A DNA stretch of 64,000 bases from Xiphias gladius (lineage: Eukaryota > Chordata > Actinopteri > Istiophoriformes > Xiphiidae), in NCBI RefSeq assembly GCF_016859285.1, contig NC_053402.1, forward strand, positions 23,197,056 to 23,261,055. The letters run 5' to 3'. Made by a program: the position numbers and the translations under genes. Positions 41,731 to 52,483 of the stretch are shown one piece after another. The notes below the pieces were generated by a model. That model was not told the DNA's origin. It searched no databases and saw nothing but the letters and a program-made list of their open reading frames with translations. How positions within the stretch are numbered: the first letter of the stretch is position 1; each line of letters begins with the position of its first letter.

Positions 41731-42150
41731 TTGGTCACTCTAACGTAAACATGCCGTTTTGCTGAAAAGACTGATGCAGACCGACATTTATCAATAAAAG
41801 GTAACTATTCATCGTAACAAGCTGCTTGCACGAATGACCTATGGGGTCATTCGTCTTGTTTTTTTTTTTTGTGGAAGGACAGTCTCAGCAGCTTGCTGTA
41901 CAACTCGTTACAAAAAGCTCTACACGAGCATCTCCGCCATTTTATTTTGTAGGCAGAATCCATGCTGACGAGATAAATGAACTTTCCAAAAAAAAAAAAA
42001 AAAGCCTCAATTAAAGGCTGTTGAGCGGTCGAACAGATGCGAAACTTAAAGTTTTGTTCCGGCGGGGAAAAAAAAAAAAATCTACCTAATTTACAGTTTC
42101 ACTTTTCTCGTCTTTAAAGCTGCATTAATCGATTTTTTTTTCTTTTTTGG

Positions 42151-42164
42151 CCACCAGAGGGCGG
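42151..42164 (+). promoter_or_regulatory. CTCF-like motif, probably within a repeat
   Basis: CCACCAGAGGGCGG matches the core fully and has the same orientation as the motif 430 bp upstream. The flank (agctgcattaatcgattttttt...ggccaccagagg) resembles a common fish repeat, so the motif may have arrived with it. Confidence 0.35.
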
Positions 42165-43919
42165 AAGAATTACAAAATAAATTAACTGATAAAATTGTGC
42201 GTTTGCACGACCGACACTGCTAAAAAGCTGTGAAACGAGTAGCATTGCACTAACAACACTTAAACGTAACTGAGAGGTTAAGATTTACGAAGACATGATT
42301 TATTTATCTTCGGGGAAAGAAGGGTATTGTGGTTTGCAACCCCCTTGCTGTGTTTTTGATTTTGTAAGTGTGATAATTCCTTGTAAAGCTTTGAAGGAAA
42401 AACATTTCTGTAGTTTCACATTGGCGATGACACCATAGTCCTGTTGTGGTGGGATTTACTGTAAAACTGGGAGGAACTGGTCAGGAAGAGCTGTCTCTTT
42501 ATTATGTGGAAGAATGAGGGCGAACCGCGCCGCCGGGCCCCCTCTGGGACTGTGGGCAGCCAACACTTCAGAAACTCCAAGAACCACTGGCAGCACATGA
42601 AAGAATCAAAGACAGGGCCTGTCGTGCAGAGCCACTGTCACACTGTAAAATACTGCCGGTTCTTATTGTGTTAAGTGGAGAGGGTTTTTGAACTTTGGTT
42701 TTAAGCCATAAACGGTGTCCTGTATTAACTTCTTGTGGGACAGGTTTGTCAGAAAGACACAGTGTATAACCCAGAGGAAAGAGAGGATTCAGGATACTGC
42801 ACCAAGCTCGTAACCACAGCATTTAATCAACTACCAGATGTTACTATGTTTGGTCACGTTTGAGGTCCTGGTGTTAAGTCAACACTAACTGCTCCGTTTG
42901 TGACTGCTTAGTTTCACACTAAACTTTGCTTTAGCAACACCATCGCCGCCCATTTTCACAAACCCATTTCTACTGGTGTAATTCCCACACTGTGTTCAAA
43001 CGAAGCTACATTTGAACTTTGAAATAGCCCCTCTTTTAATGGCGCTGCCTCATCCGCTCCGGGTGGTAAAAGCAGGATTTCGTGTTGCTACATTGGGCCC
43101 CGTTCGTTCCCGTAAAAGGATGCACAAAACTTCCGGGGGCTTCCACACGTCTGGGGCCGTGTGGCTGCCCGCACTCATGAGTGCTGTTTCCATCGCTCAC
43201 TATACATAGAAAATTGTTTTAATGTTGTTTATTTTGTAGTGGTTGTGCCTCTCTGGGCCCGGCCGCCACGATGTCTGACTCAGGATGGCTTTTCCTAGGG
43301 AGTTCGGCCAATGCTGCTCTTGCTAACTAAGATCAAACTGCTGCTGCTGCTGCACATTCGAAATCAATTTGGCTGAAGGAAATAGTTCTCTCGAATTTAA
43401 CATCTTAATGCACGCGGAATAACTTTGTCGTTCTCTCCACTGCATCAGTCATATTCCTACATTTCACTTGTGCTCTAATGCCCCCTCGGTTCGATTTAAA
43501 AAAGAAACTTAGCGATCGTGGAGCAGACACACCTCTCCAGGCAGGAAGGAGCTGAGCTGATGCGTGAGACCGAGAAGCGTTTCATAGATACGGTTTGGCT
43601 CACCTTCATGCCCAGATCTGACTCTGGAGCTTAACTTCCTTCCGGTCGGCGCTGTCCCCTGCTATGGAAGATTAGTCCAGAACGAGGCAGCGGAGACACC
43701 CACGGATCCCTGCTGCTGCACAGCTGTTGTTCGTGTGCACAGACCTCAGAGCAGACCCATGTGTTCTCACAACACTGCTCGTACACGCTAGAGTAGGTTT
43801 TTAGGTTTCAGGCACTGAAAGTAAAGTGAGGATACTTTCAAAAATGATGCCATGACCAGTTTTCATTTATCAGTGAACTTTCTACAATGTGCAGCAAAGA
43901 CAGAAAAAACTGAATCAGA

Positions 43920-44200
43920 TCAATGTTTGCCGTGACCACTCTCGGCAGGGTTCTTGGCAGGTAGGTTCTTCCAAGCATCTTGGAGAACTTGCCACACTTC
44001 TTCTGTGGACTTAGTCTGCCTCGGTGTCTTCTGTCTCTTCATGTGATCCCCGACTGACTCCATGATGCTGAGATCAGGGCTCTGTGTCGGACCAGACCCA
44101 TCTGCTGCAGGACTCCTTGTTCTTCTTGTCTCTGAAGACAGCTCTTGATGACTCTGGCTGTGTGTTTGGCCTCGTTGTCCTGCTGCAGGACCGATCAGAC
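43920..44200 (-). mobile_element. Tc1-like transposase remnant
   Basis: Read on the minus strand, two frames give a DDE transposase C-terminal half. One has QQDNEAKHTARVIKSCLQRQ, carrying the second catalytic Asp. The other, after a one-base frame change near 44090-44100, has TQSPDLSIMESV with the catalytic Glu, then MKRQKTPRQTKSTEEVWQVL and DAWKNLP. This is the Tc1/mariner DD34E pattern. The amino-terminal half, DNA-binding domain and terminal repeats were not found, and an early stop follows. It is an inactive fragment. Confidence 0.8.
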
Positions 44201-44309
44201 GCCTCCCTGATGATATTGTATGATGGATACAAATCTAAACATCTGTGTCTAAAACATTTGCACGGGACTGTAGGTCTGACACCTCGTGATACAACCAGTC
44301 ACCTGTTAT

Positions 44310-44800
44310 TTGTTGAAGCAGGTTACAATGGCATGGCCCTACGGATGGCAGGGTCGGTCGGTCGGTTGGTCCGCCACTTTGGTCCACACCGAAATAACTG
44401 AAATAACAGCTGCTAGATTGATCGCCATGACATTTTGACAAGCCACCCGAGGTCCCCAGAGGATGAATCCTGCTGACCTTGTTGATCACCTGACTTTTCC
44501 TCCGGGTCCACCATCGGGTTGACACGAAATGTCAGGACAAAAATTTGACGGACTGCCAGGAAATCTGGTGCACGCCTTCATGTTCCCCTTGGGTTGAACT
44601 GTAACTTCTTTGGTGACCCCTTAACTTTTCATCTAGCACCAGAGTCAGGTCAAAATGTCAGCTCGTGAGCAAATACCTACGAAATTAATTCCCATCTGTC
44701 TCAGCTGTACGTGTTTGGGGCTAATTAGCAGATGTTTGCTAAACGTCAGCATGTTAGCCTGCTGATGTTATCGTTTAGCTCAAAGCACCACTGTGAAAAT
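44310..44800 (-). repeat. Dispersed repeat, family C (longer copy)
   Basis: On the plus strand it shows 'gtcggtcggtcggttggtccgcc', 'ccagaggatgaatcctgctgac', 'ttgggttgaactgtaacttctttggtgacccc', 'ggctaattagcagatgtttgctaa', 'gtcagcatgttagcctgctgatgtt' and 'tttagctcaaagcaccact'. These blocks occur in this order in a repeat familiar from percomorph genomes. It abuts the Tc1-like remnant; whether the two belong to one element is unclear. Confidence 0.7.
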
Positions 44801-45529
44801 TGCAAACACAACAGAAATGAAAAATTAAGAAATAACCAAGAAAAACTGACTTTTGTGAAATATGAGCCAATATGAAACTTAGTCTGAATGAGCGACAACG
44901 ACATCCAATGAAAATAATCATCTAAACTCTCCCGAGTTTAGTTTTGATCTGTCGCCTTCATGTCCTGACACCCAGTGTTTTTAAGGTTTTGGCCTTTTCT
45001 TCGTCAGATCTTGTCAACGCGGTATTTGTTCCTTCTCCAGCGACGGCGCACTGTAGAATAACGTTAACCTTCAGAACCTGCTATAAAAACATCTGGCTTC
45101 GCTGTGGCCCACGTCGTTCTAGAAAATAACCAAATGTCAGCTCAGTCCAGTCAGCTGGTCAGGAAGCTGTCAGGTCAGGTCTGTTTCAGCCGGCTCATGC
45201 TACGTCTGCACAGCTGTTTTATTAGACTGAACCGAACTGACCAGGATCCCTGTAATGCTGAGCTCATTATGTTTAATTGTGTTGGATTTGAACAATGTGC
45301 AATCGGTTGTGTTGAAGGCTGGAATTTCAGGCTTCAGTTTGTTCAGTGTTTGGCTTTTCCTTTGTTGAAAGAAGCTCTGTAAGTACTGTACTCACTGTAT
45401 TTACTGTATTGAGATACTTATATTTGGAGGACTATTGATCCACTACTTTTATCTGTAGTTAGTGTACAGTATATACTTTATAGGGTCAGATTAGGTCTGA
45501 AATGATTCCTAGAATCATTGTCTTTTCTT

Positions 45530-46260
45530 CCATGAAGTCCGTCTTTCACTCCTCTTTCCTCCTTTCATTCATTCTTTCATTGTTTTCTTATTTCTTCCTC
45601 CCTTTTGTCATGTTCCCCCTCTAACTTCTCTCAGTATTTCTCTCTCCTTATTTTCCTCACTTTTCACCTTAATTCTTTTTTTTTTTTTTTTTACAATGTC
45701 TCTGAATCCCTATGTTCCCTTCTTTCTGGCCACTGCAATCCTTGATTTTTTTCTCTCATTCTTTCCTCATTACTTTCTGTCTATTCTTCCTATTTATATC
45801 TCTGGTTCTTTTTTCTTCATTCCTCTTGCCTTTCTGTCTCCCTTTATTTCTTTCTTTCCATCCCAGCTTCCCTTCTTCCCTCCTTCTTTTCTCATTTCCT
45901 TCTTTCCTTCCATCTTTCCCAGTTTGTCTTTGCTCTCTTCTCTTCTTTATTGCTTTCCTTCCTTACTTCCTACCATACTTGATTTCTTCCCTTTTTCCTT
46001 CTTTACTTCCCCCTTTCCTTTATTTCTTTCCTTGTTTCCTTGCTATCTCTCCAGTTTACTTTGTTTTTCTCTTCCTTCCTTCCTTCGAGACACTCCCTCC
46101 CCTATTTACTTCCTTGATTTATTTTCTTCTCTAATTCTTTTGTTCCCATCTTTCTTTCTTTAATTTCTTTCTTTTTCTGTCCCTTTCTTTCTTTATGTCT
46201 TTCCTTCTTCCTTCCCTCCAGTGCTCATTTCTACTCTTATTTATTTCCTTTCTTATCTCC
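45530..46260. repeat. Long pyrimidine-rich tract (TTCC/TTTC/CTTT)
   Basis: About 730 bases are almost entirely C and T on the plus strand, with a T-run at 45675-45692 and only isolated A or G. The 155- and 140-residue ORFs here are low-complexity Phe/Ser/Leu/Pro readings and not genes. Such homopurine-homopyrimidine DNA can adopt triplex (H-DNA) forms. Confidence 0.85.
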
Positions 46261-47402
46261 TTCTTCTGACTCATACTTGACTAAATGTTTTATTTCTATT
46301 TCTGGAGTATTTCTCCGTCGTGAGCTCACTAATTCTACGTTAATGACTCGAGTTCTTTGCTGTTTATCAATACCAAACCACGTGAGGCACAGAAAGGGAC
46401 GCCAGCATTGTGTAAAGAGGCTAGAGACGCCGTCGGAGAGCACCTGTCAAACTTCATATCAAGTCACCTGTTTTTCCAGCTTCAGTCTGCCTTTCTCTAA
46501 CCTGACAAAACAGGGAGGTGGCACCTCACCGCGTCATGTGGCCCATAAATGCGTTACTGATCTGATCCGAGTCCATAAGGTACCGGCCTATAGCTGACTG
46601 CGTGTGCGGTGGTGATCTCCCAAAAGTGTCAAAATGTGTTGTAGGTTCTCCTCTGACGCAAGGAAACCGTTTAGATGTAGTGTCTGGTGTCACAGGGACG
46701 CATAGCAACGCACATGCGGCCTATAAATATACTTCCACATCCAGGCTATTTTAAACTTAACAGGGTCAAACAGGAGCGCTCAACTTCTTTTTACCACTGG
46801 GAATTCACCGTATATGCTGAAATAGGAAATCAATGACCAAGAGTCCTATGTCGGACAGTTGATTTAACTACGAGGTGGCAAAACAAAATCTGAGTTGAAA
46901 AAATAAACGCAATGAACACGGTCGGTTAAAGGGGCAGTTGACCGCCCAAAAAAACCATCTGGCCGAGCAGAATGAGCGTCATCGGGCGCAAAAATGGCTT
47001 CTTCTTTCCCGTGTAGTCCGTCACAGTGGACGACCAGCACAGCATCTGGGATGACTCACAATGTCAGGACAAAAACACTACTGTGTCTCCTTGGTGCACA
47101 TCTGTAAATATGGAGAAAAGAAGGAAGAGGAATTATTTTGTTGGTAATGTAACCCCCCCGTGACCTAGCGCCAAAAACACGGCAAATAAAACCAAAACTC
47201 GCATGACTAGACGCCACTGGGAGTGAGTGAGAAGACGCTTTGCTTTGTTTTGGGTTTTTTTAAATACAATTCTGATGAACTGACCCTTTAATTAGCCGAT
47301 CTGTTTATTGAACTGCATTACAACGCTATCACGACTCAAAGCAAGAAATGTTTCCCACATTTGGTCTGATCATTTCAAATAATCAACATAAGGGGCAGAG
47401 TC

Positions 47403-47444
<42 letters not shown>

Positions 47445-48532
47445 AGAACACTCAGGCACACCCATGTGCGTCATGAGAGAAAGAAACATTTCCTTCACTT
47501 CAGCGCTGAAAGCAGAGAGCTGAATGTTAATATAATAACTCACCGCGTCTCCAACACATAAACCTTCTCTAAGAAATACAAACACTGACGTCAACTCATC
47601 AAGAGTCACATTTCCCATAAACACCAGAAGCCCCGACGGGTTCATTGGCAGGTGGCATTAGCTTGCGACAGACGCAGCACTGCAGCTTACCAGGACCGGA
47701 CTATACGTTGCCCGATACTTAGCGAGAAACCGCCAAATTTATGGTTCAGGTATCGCTGGAAGCAGTGTCAGCATTTGAGTTCGTCCGCCTGAGAGCGGAG
47801 ACAGGTTTATGTTTCACCTTTAGAACGTCCTGCTCGGTACAAACGGCATCCTGCTCACGGTTCTTTCAAATTCGAGGGGTCCTTATTTAAAACGTTCCTG
47901 TCTGTTTAAAAAAAAAGAAGAATATTGGGTAATCGAGAATTTTTAGGGATTAGTTCGACATTGGGGGAAGTGCACTCAATCACGGTGTTTCCCAGAATTA
48001 AATGACAGGGTCGATGTCGGTCTCTCATCTGCGTGTTATGTTTCGGGGGAAACAGCTGGCCCAGGATACACATCCCAACATCTCAAGGTTTGATTCATCA
48101 ACGCATTGCATCTCATTCGTTGGATCTGTACACAAACAGAAATGTAGAAATGTGGCTTTAGACGCGGTGAAGAGCTGCGGCATGTGCCGGACCCGTCTGT
48201 TGGCGAGCAGCAACCGAGGGCGCCGACGGCGCCCAGCCCCCCCGGAGTCTTGGCGTTACAGCGAGGTTCGTCGGGGGTTGATGGCGTCGGGACCGTGGCA
48301 GAAACCGAAATCTGTGCCAAGCGGTGACCCCCGCTACAGCCGGAGACGGAGTACAAAGAAGTACTGCTGTTCCTCCATAAATACGTCCCCCCATCATCTT
48401 ACTTTTCTTTCTCATCTCGTCCGACTGTTCCTTTAACTCTAAAACCTTAAAAACGCTCGGTTGAGCTCTAATAGACCTTCAACATTCGTTCGTCCCAGCT
48501 GTGACACCGTTACACGTTTGAGTATTAATGAG
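46261..48532. other. Region between the pyrimidine tract and tmem100
   Basis: It contains a GT microsatellite (47407-47442) and no recognisable gene or repeat family. ORFs are short and lack protein features. Confidence 0.5.
47407..47442. repeat. (TG)n microsatellite
   Basis: About 18 TG units. Confidence 0.95.
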
Positions 48533-48538
48533 TTTATT
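48533..48538 (-). terminator. tmem100: Polyadenylation signal of tmem100
   Basis: AATAAA on the minus strand (tttatt on plus), about 870 bases after the tmem100 stop, implying a 3' UTR of roughly 0.9 kb. Assignment is by position. Confidence 0.5.
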
Positions 48539-49401
48539 GAACCTCATGACGTCCCGTCAACAGTTAATACATGCAAATGATTACATCAGAACAAAAAAGG
48601 TGTGCTACATGTGATATTTTTTTACAATATGGAAGTACACTGGGGGCGACAAGGCCGTTCCCGCAACACAATTTAAATGTTACAAAATTCTCCATACAAA
48701 GCAATACTACTCAAAACTGATGTATCACTAATTGAATGTGTTAAAAGATGCTGTTTAATACTGGATATGATGGTTATGAAGGACCAAAGTGCTTTAAGTG
48801 AATACATGAGGTTAAATATCGCCTCTCTGCGTATAACATCATCTGCCATCTAATCATTGGCAGATTTCTGGGCTAAAATCCTCACCAAGTACCATTCATC
48901 CATAGCAGGCAATTCATAATCATCTCCTGTGAGATGAACAACGAGACCATACTGACAGATGCGCGCAAGCTGAAGTGTAAAAAAATGAGGCGAGAACCAT
49001 TGTCCGGGATTTTCCAGTTTCCCTCTCCTTTCATGGGCTCCTCAAACCGCAGTCCGTCCCATTACAATCAAAGCCACGGCATTCGACGGCAGATTAATGG
49101 GAGACTTCCTCTACATCGCTTTGCACAGTGGTAATTCATCTTAATTGTGATACATTCATTCTGGCTGCGTTCCCAGCTCGCCAGATGCTCAGTGTCTGTT
49201 TGACAAATAAATCCCTTACAGTGTCTTCAAAGCTTTAAGTTCTGGGCCTTGGGAGTCTGCGGTCAAAGCTTTTACAGGTCGGAAATCCAACACATGCTGG
49301 ACAGCGTCTGCTTACAGCTGGTCCTCCAGCCCCAAACCACGTCAAGATCGGGCCTTTTTAGGCTCTGGAAACCAGGGTTTGTGTCGTGTCAAACTGCTAG
49401 T

Positions 49402-49806
49402 TCAAGTAAAAATGCTCCTCTGGTTGGCGACCAGAGTGGTCTGGCTCTCCCGTCGCCTCTCCTTCTTCCTCTCCAGCCTCACCTTCCAGCAGACGGCGCT
49501 GGACGCTAGGAGCACCACTCCGGCCGAGAGGAGCACCAGGCCAAAGTAGGAGATGGTGGATCCGTGCGAGTTGAAGCTGTAAGCCACGGCGGTGACCACG
49601 ATGCCCGCGATGAGCACCACCACGCCGAACGGGACGGTGCAGCGATAGCAGGACAGCTCCGCCCCGCCGGTGGCTGCTGTCAGCTGGACCTCATTGACCA
49701 GGGGGATGTTCACCGCCGTCGCGGTTGCAGCAGGGCGCTCATTGTTATTGGCCTTCTCTGGGGTCGCAGGTGTTCTCATGGCGTCCTTAAGAGCTTCTTC
49801 TGGCAT
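49402..49806 (-). CDS. tmem100: Transmembrane protein 100
   Basis: TMEM100 is a two-pass membrane protein. In mammals it acts downstream of BMP9/ALK1 in endothelial and vascular development and adjusts TRPA1-TRPV1 coupling in sensory neurons. The ORF gives 134 residues from the chosen ATG, the human length. A variable head (residues 1-35) is followed by IPLVNEVQLTAATGG and ELSCYRC, TM1 at about 57-78 (ending IVVTAVAYSFNSHGS), TM2 at about 86-107, and a basic tail with SQTTLVANQR, all close to human. An in-frame upstream ATG at 49836 would add ten residues (MGNGRLPNPA); the 49806 start was chosen because it matches the human start. The coding part is a single exon, as in mammals. Confidence 0.95.
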   Translation of the reverse strand: MPEEALKDAMRTPATPEKANNNERPAATATAVNIPLVNEVQLTAATGGAELSCYRCTVPFGVVVLIAGIVVTAVAYSFNSHGSTISYFGLVLLSAGVVLLASSAVCWKVRLERKKERRRESQTTLVANQRSIFT

Positions 49807-51535
49807 CGCAGGATTCGGCAGCCTTCCGTTACCCAACCACAGACGGTTCCTCAGTGTTGCCCTTTCCCCCCCTTTTCCTCGCTAGGATCTCCCAGGCTGT
49901 GTGGAAAAACAAACCATTCATTAGAGGGGGCAGTGAAAGCAATGAGTCAAACTTGTTGCTCAACACTGGATGCAGCTTCGCAGAAAGAAAAACAAAGACC
50001 TCGCAGATGCTTTTTGTTGGAACTCGACCCCACGTTTCACAATTCACCACCACCACCACCACCGCAGTGACTGCCACATGCTGCTTTAATAACCCCGTGT
50101 CACATCCGCGCACAGCCCCAGCCACCTCATGACCCAGTCGGAGGAGTTGTCTGGTCTGAATGACGCAGGACCACTCAGCCCAGCACGAGCTGAGACATTC
50201 CCTGGAGAGCGCAGGATATGACATTACAAACTGCTCCGTGAAATGCGAGGAGCTTTGAAATCACCAGCAATTTCACAAGAGCCCGAGCCCCCCCCCCCCG
50301 CCGAATGCGTGGTGTGTGGAAAGCTGCGATTCAGACGCTGAGTGACAATAAATGGGAAATGTGGTTTCAGTTATACTTTCATCCCCGTCAGGGTTATTTC
50401 ATCTCCCTTTATTAACAGAACAGCCGTTTTCTCTTGTAGAGTGAGGAAATGTAGTTCAGGGGACTTACATGCTCTAGAACAGTGGTCCCCCAACCTGGAG
50501 GCCAGGCCCCTATCCTCTGTATTTTAGGGGAAAATTTTGGGGGGGGTTAACACTTAATTTTCCAGTATTTTTGGACTCAATATATTGAAATGTTACTACT
50601 CTTAAAACTGTGATATTAAGAACAAAGTAAGGGCTTCGCTATTTCTCCATCAGGGTTGTATCCCGACAGTGTGGAGAAGCCTTTTGGTTTTTTTTTTTAA
50701 ATTTGGTTCATTCGGTTTACGGACAGCATTCTAATATGTTTTTTAAAAAAAATACAACATCTCTGACTTGGACTTTGTCAGGGGTAGAACGATCCGAGTC
50801 CCATTCCCCACGTTGTCCCCGGTGGGAACAAAAAAAAAAGCAAAAATGAATCACTGCATCAACCAACAGCATCTTTTCAGAAAGCAGACGCCATCAAAAA
50901 CGCCCTGTACACAAACTTTTAAAAATATTTGCAATTAAACTGTTGCATAAATATGATATTTTAAAAAATTCCAAGGAATTTTAGAAACTTTCCTTTTGGG
51001 ATCTGTCGACAATTTTCTGAGGGGGGGGGCCTCCGGGGTTGACTTTGCTATTTTTTAAAGGTCCTGGCTCCAGCCCAGCAGGGGGGTCACCAGATGGATC
51101 TGGCAGGTCGCAGGATTCTTACTGCGTTAGAAAAGCGAGCGAAGAAACATTTCCGCGGCTCTTCTCGCGAAACGCCGGAGACTCTTTTCAATGCTCAGGA
51201 CGGACCGGCCTGAGCAGGGCTCACGGGTACAACCTGCGGTGAGGGGTCGGATGTAGACATTGCTTTGCTATATAAAAAATGTTGGGAGCCAGTGCTCCAA
51301 CCGATACAGGTTGTATTCCTGTCACTTCCATCGAAGAACAGGTTCGTTTTTTTTTTTTCCCCCCTATTAGTTGGAAACAGAAGCTTTAAATCTGGTAGAG
51401 TAAAAACCTCAGAAACCATCAGAAAATTCACTTGAGCCCCTTTTATGGATTCTCTGATTAAACTTCATCTGACTGGTGTGTTCCTATTTCTATTCACTGA
51501 TTTTTAAAATTTTGTTTTATTATTCCATCACTTTA
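49807..51535. other. Upstream region of tmem100
   Basis: A short CCA run lies at 50047-50063, a C-run at 50289-50298 and a G-run at about 51021-51029. At 50475-50495 'ctctagaacagtggtcccccaacctgg' resembles the end of hAT-type elements, but a matching end was not located. Any 5' non-coding exon and promoter of tmem100 should be here; none could be pinned. Confidence 0.4.
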
Positions 51536-51830
51536 GGGCTGCAACTTGTGATTATTTCCATTATTTATTCATTCGCCAATTATTTTGTCAATTCATCGAT
51601 GAGTCTTTTTTTTTTTTTTTTAAAACGACTCAAATAAAATGTCGGACAACAGCTGAAAATGCGCACCGGGATTTACTGAAGCCCAAAGTGACGTCTTGCA
51701 GTCCGAACCCCGGAGATGTTCACTTCACCGCGGTGGGATACTTTTCCAAACAATAAATCAATTATCAATAGTTGTGGAAACAATTTTTGTCCATCCACTA
51801 ATCTGTTAATGGGCTGATTACTGACTGACT
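51536..51830 (+). repeat. Dispersed repeat, family A
   Basis: It begins 'agggctgcaacttgtgattattt', has 'tgtcaattcatcgatgag', 'aaaatgtcgg', 'agcccaaagtgacgtcttgcag' and ends 'aaatcaattatcaatagttg...ccactaatctgttaat'. This is the full family A order and the most complete copy in the window. Confidence 0.75.
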
Positions 51831-51952
51831 TATTGACTATATATTATATATACACACACATGACTGAGAAAAAAAAAAAGCATCTGCAGAACTGGTGTTT
51901 TAAGCAGTTAAGTCCCCTAAATTTTCGTAAAACCACGGGAGAACGGGGCTAC

Positions 51953-52483
51953 ATGGAGCCCGGCTCCGGCCCGCCGAGAGCCGGGCGAGTCACCGTGGAG
52001 CCCGGACTCTCGGTGGGTCGTCCCCCCGTGCGGCGGATCTACCTGACGCGTCCGGCAAAGCCTCTGCACCGAGCGAAGAAAAAGGGAAAAGCGAGTTACT
52101 TGACGGCCGCTCCGCACGTCGCACAGTTTTTCCCGGCGTGCCCCCTCCTGCCGCAGGCGTCTTCCCCCTCCGTGTCGGAGCTTCTCCCTCCGGCCCTGGA
52201 GTCTCGGCTCCCATTCATGAGGACGCGTCCGTCCGTGCGGCCCCCGGGTCAAGCGCCGTCGCTCGGACTGCCATCCCCGTCGCGAGCAGCTATTTCAAGT
52301 GTCGATGACCGCGCCGTGAAGCCCGCGCGGAGGCGAACGGCCGCGTCTTCCGGTCGCGCATTTCGAAGAATAAAAGCCCGCGTTGCCGCCGGCGCGACCG
52401 GGTGCATTTATTTTGAAGTACCAGTTCGCGGGCTTCCGCTGCTAGTTCGGTTTTTTTGGCTCAACAGTTTGTTGCTAACGTGA
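51953..52483 (+). CDS. Basic, Pro/Arg-rich ORF in an isolated CpG-rich patch
   Basis: From ATG 51953 an open frame of 176 residues starts MEPGSGPPRAGRVTVEPG and stays Pro-, Arg- and Ser-rich, turning hydrophobic at the end (LPLLVRFFWLNSLLL). It lies in about 500 bases of CpG-rich DNA set in AT-rich surroundings between tmem100 and pctp. I do not recognise it. High GC content lengthens chance ORFs on both strands (a 111-residue ORF overlaps on minus), so the protein is doubtful. The patch itself may be an orphan CpG island or a distant promoter. Confidence 0.2.
   Translation: MEPGSGPPRAGRVTVEPGLSVGRPPVRRIYLTRPAKPLHRAKKKGKASYLTAAPHVAQFFPACPLLPQASSPSVSELLPPALESRLPFMRTRPSVRPPGQAPSLGLPSPSRAAISSVDDRAVKPARRRTAASSGRAFRRIKARVAAGATGCIYFEVPVRGLPLLVRFFWLNSLLLT

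Larger units (their letters stand above)
39816..43914. other. Region without a recognised gene
   Basis: It holds a 12-base G-run (40471-40482), a short CAA run near 40998, two CTCF-like motifs (41719-41730, 42151-42164), and a 10-base hairpin followed by a T-run (41830-41865). No coding exon is recognised. Confidence 0.5.

Noticed and set aside
45696..46163. 155-residue Phe/Ser/Leu-rich ORF and its overlapping partner
   Set aside because: Low-complexity reading of the pyrimidine tract.
50470..50500. hAT-like end 'agaacagtggtcccccaacc'
   Set aside because: Only one end is seen and no target-site duplication or transposase; too weak to call an element.
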